DNA of 64,000 nucleotides, from the NCBI RefSeq assembly GCF_004684905.1, contig NZ_SRJC01000003.1:248001-312000 (forward strand), read 5' to 3'. The DNA is from Halobacillus salinus (GTDB lineage: Bacteria > Bacillota > Bacilli > Bacillales > Halobacillaceae). Made by a program: the position numbers and the translations under genes. Positions within the stretch are counted from its first letter, which is position 1; the number at the start of each line of letters is the position of its first letter. This document shows, piece by piece, positions 63,500-64,000 of the stretch. The notes beneath the pieces are model-generated. The model worked only from the letters and a program-made list of their open reading frames with translations, was not told the DNA's origin and did no database searches.

Positions 63500-64000
63500 T
63501 CAGTAGCGAGACTCCGGATCCGCTTCCATCAGTAAATCGACCAGATGGACAGCTTCACTCTCCATCCCTTCCCGCTTGATTCCGAGCTTCATTTGCAGCA
63601 AGCACCCTGGATTGGATGTTACTACTTGATCCGCTCCCGTCCGGCACACGTCTTCCATCTTCACATCCAACACATCCATCGAATCTTCATGCTGGACCAA
63701 ATTGTAAACACCCGCCGATCCACAACAGAACCCAGGGCGCTCCAACTCTTCCAATTGGAGTCCCGGAACTTTCCGAAGCAATTCAAGCGGCGGCTCGACC
63801 ACTTTCTGCACATACGTCATATGGCAGGAAGGCTGATACGTCACCGTCTGATCGACCTCTTTAGAAAACGCTAGCCCGTCCATCTCAACAAGTACTTCCG
63901 ATATATCTTTCACCCGACTCGAAAACGCCACTGCTCGCTCATGCCATTCCGTTCCCTCTTCAAAAAGAGACGGATAATCGATCATTTGAGCACCACATCC
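63500..64000 (-). CDS. glcF: Glycolate oxidase iron-sulfur subunit-like protein, C-terminal part
   Basis: The reverse strand is open to the window edge; about 166 residues are visible. They hold the second CCG (cysteine-rich) domain: YQPSCHMTYVQKV, GFCCGSAGVYN and SNPGCLLQM, preceded by GCGAQM, as in GlcF and related heterodisulfide-reductase-type subunits. GlcF passes electrons from glycolate oxidation (giving glyoxylate) to the quinone pool. Lactate-utilisation proteins (LutA) share these domains, but the spacing favours GlcF. The gene's start and partners lie outside the window. Confidence 0.85.
   Translation of the reverse strand, partial: GCGAQMIDYPSLFEEGTEWHERAVAFSSRVKDISEVLVEMDGLAFSKEVDQTVTYQPSCHMTYVQKVVEPPLELLRKVPGLQLEELERPGFCCGSAGVYNLVQHEDSMDVLDVKMEDVCRTGADQVVTSNPGCLLQMKLGIKREGMESEAVHLVDLLMEADPESRY

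Overview
The window reads as chromosomal DNA of a spore-forming, moderately halophilic or halotolerant member of the Bacillaceae (Halobacillus- or Pontibacillus-like). This is inferred from gene content, not from a database search. Supporting signs are a YjcZ-type glycine-rich spore-associated small protein, Bacillus-style ribosome binding sites with GTG and TTG starts, B. subtilis-like families (YczE, YitT, DUF421, CsbC-like transporter, SEC-C protein, CdaR), acidic proteins, and several genes that make or salvage compatible solutes.

Layout. 0-3 kb: end of an ECF sigma factor, a GAF-STAS regulator, a lysine riboswitch and dapA. 3-12.6 kb: DUF218, SEC-C, an FeS-type photolyase, purU, an SLH-anchored alkaline phosphatase behind a PhoP-box array, YczE, a DUF2268 protease, small spore-type proteins and a methyltransferase. 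13-22 kb: the panF/yhdT pair, a sugar porter, a cdhCAB carnitine-to-glycine-betaine operon with a TetR gene, and a TetR/MFS efflux pair with twin operators. 22-32 kb: membrane proteins, SDR/MerR, a DDAH-like hydrolase, a RAYT transposase and an AGCS symporter. 32-40 kb: galE and a sugar ABC transporter/LacI operon divergent from a GH3 beta-glucosidase. 40-46 kb: an Ula-type PTS with a PRD activator, and brnQ. 46-51.5 kb: redox enzymes, a secreted lamin-tail/PLD protein and an M48 protease. 51.5-57.3 kb: a GH13 phosphorylase, glycerate kinase and Na+ symporter operon plus CdaR. 57.4-62.7 kb: KdgT, four-carbon acid kinase, PdxA2 and a PrpR-like regulator. 62.9-64 kb: DoxX, and the C-terminal part of a GlcF-like protein.

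The most striking feature is a dispersed hairpin repeat with consensus GGGGACAGGnnnnnTGTCCC. I count about 39 units at about 23 loci between 4.7 and 57.4 kb, mostly as inverted pairs lying directly against gene 3' ends. Several form the stop codon or the last residues of the gene. A REP-associated tyrosine transposase (RAYT, 28943-29755) is bracketed by these units and its own C-terminus is encoded by one. This looks like a Gram-positive REP/RAYT system; the link is inferred from position and family knowledge.

Metabolically, three modules feed on or salvage osmolyte-like and sugar-acid compounds: carnitine to glycine betaine (16.7-19.6 kb), a probable glucosylglycerate route to glucose-1-phosphate and phosphoglycerate (51.5-57.3 kb), and four-carbon sugar acids to triose phosphate (57.4-62.7 kb). 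Together with the Na+-coupled transporters this fits a saline, plant-debris-rich habitat. I saw no rRNA, tRNA or CRISPR array.
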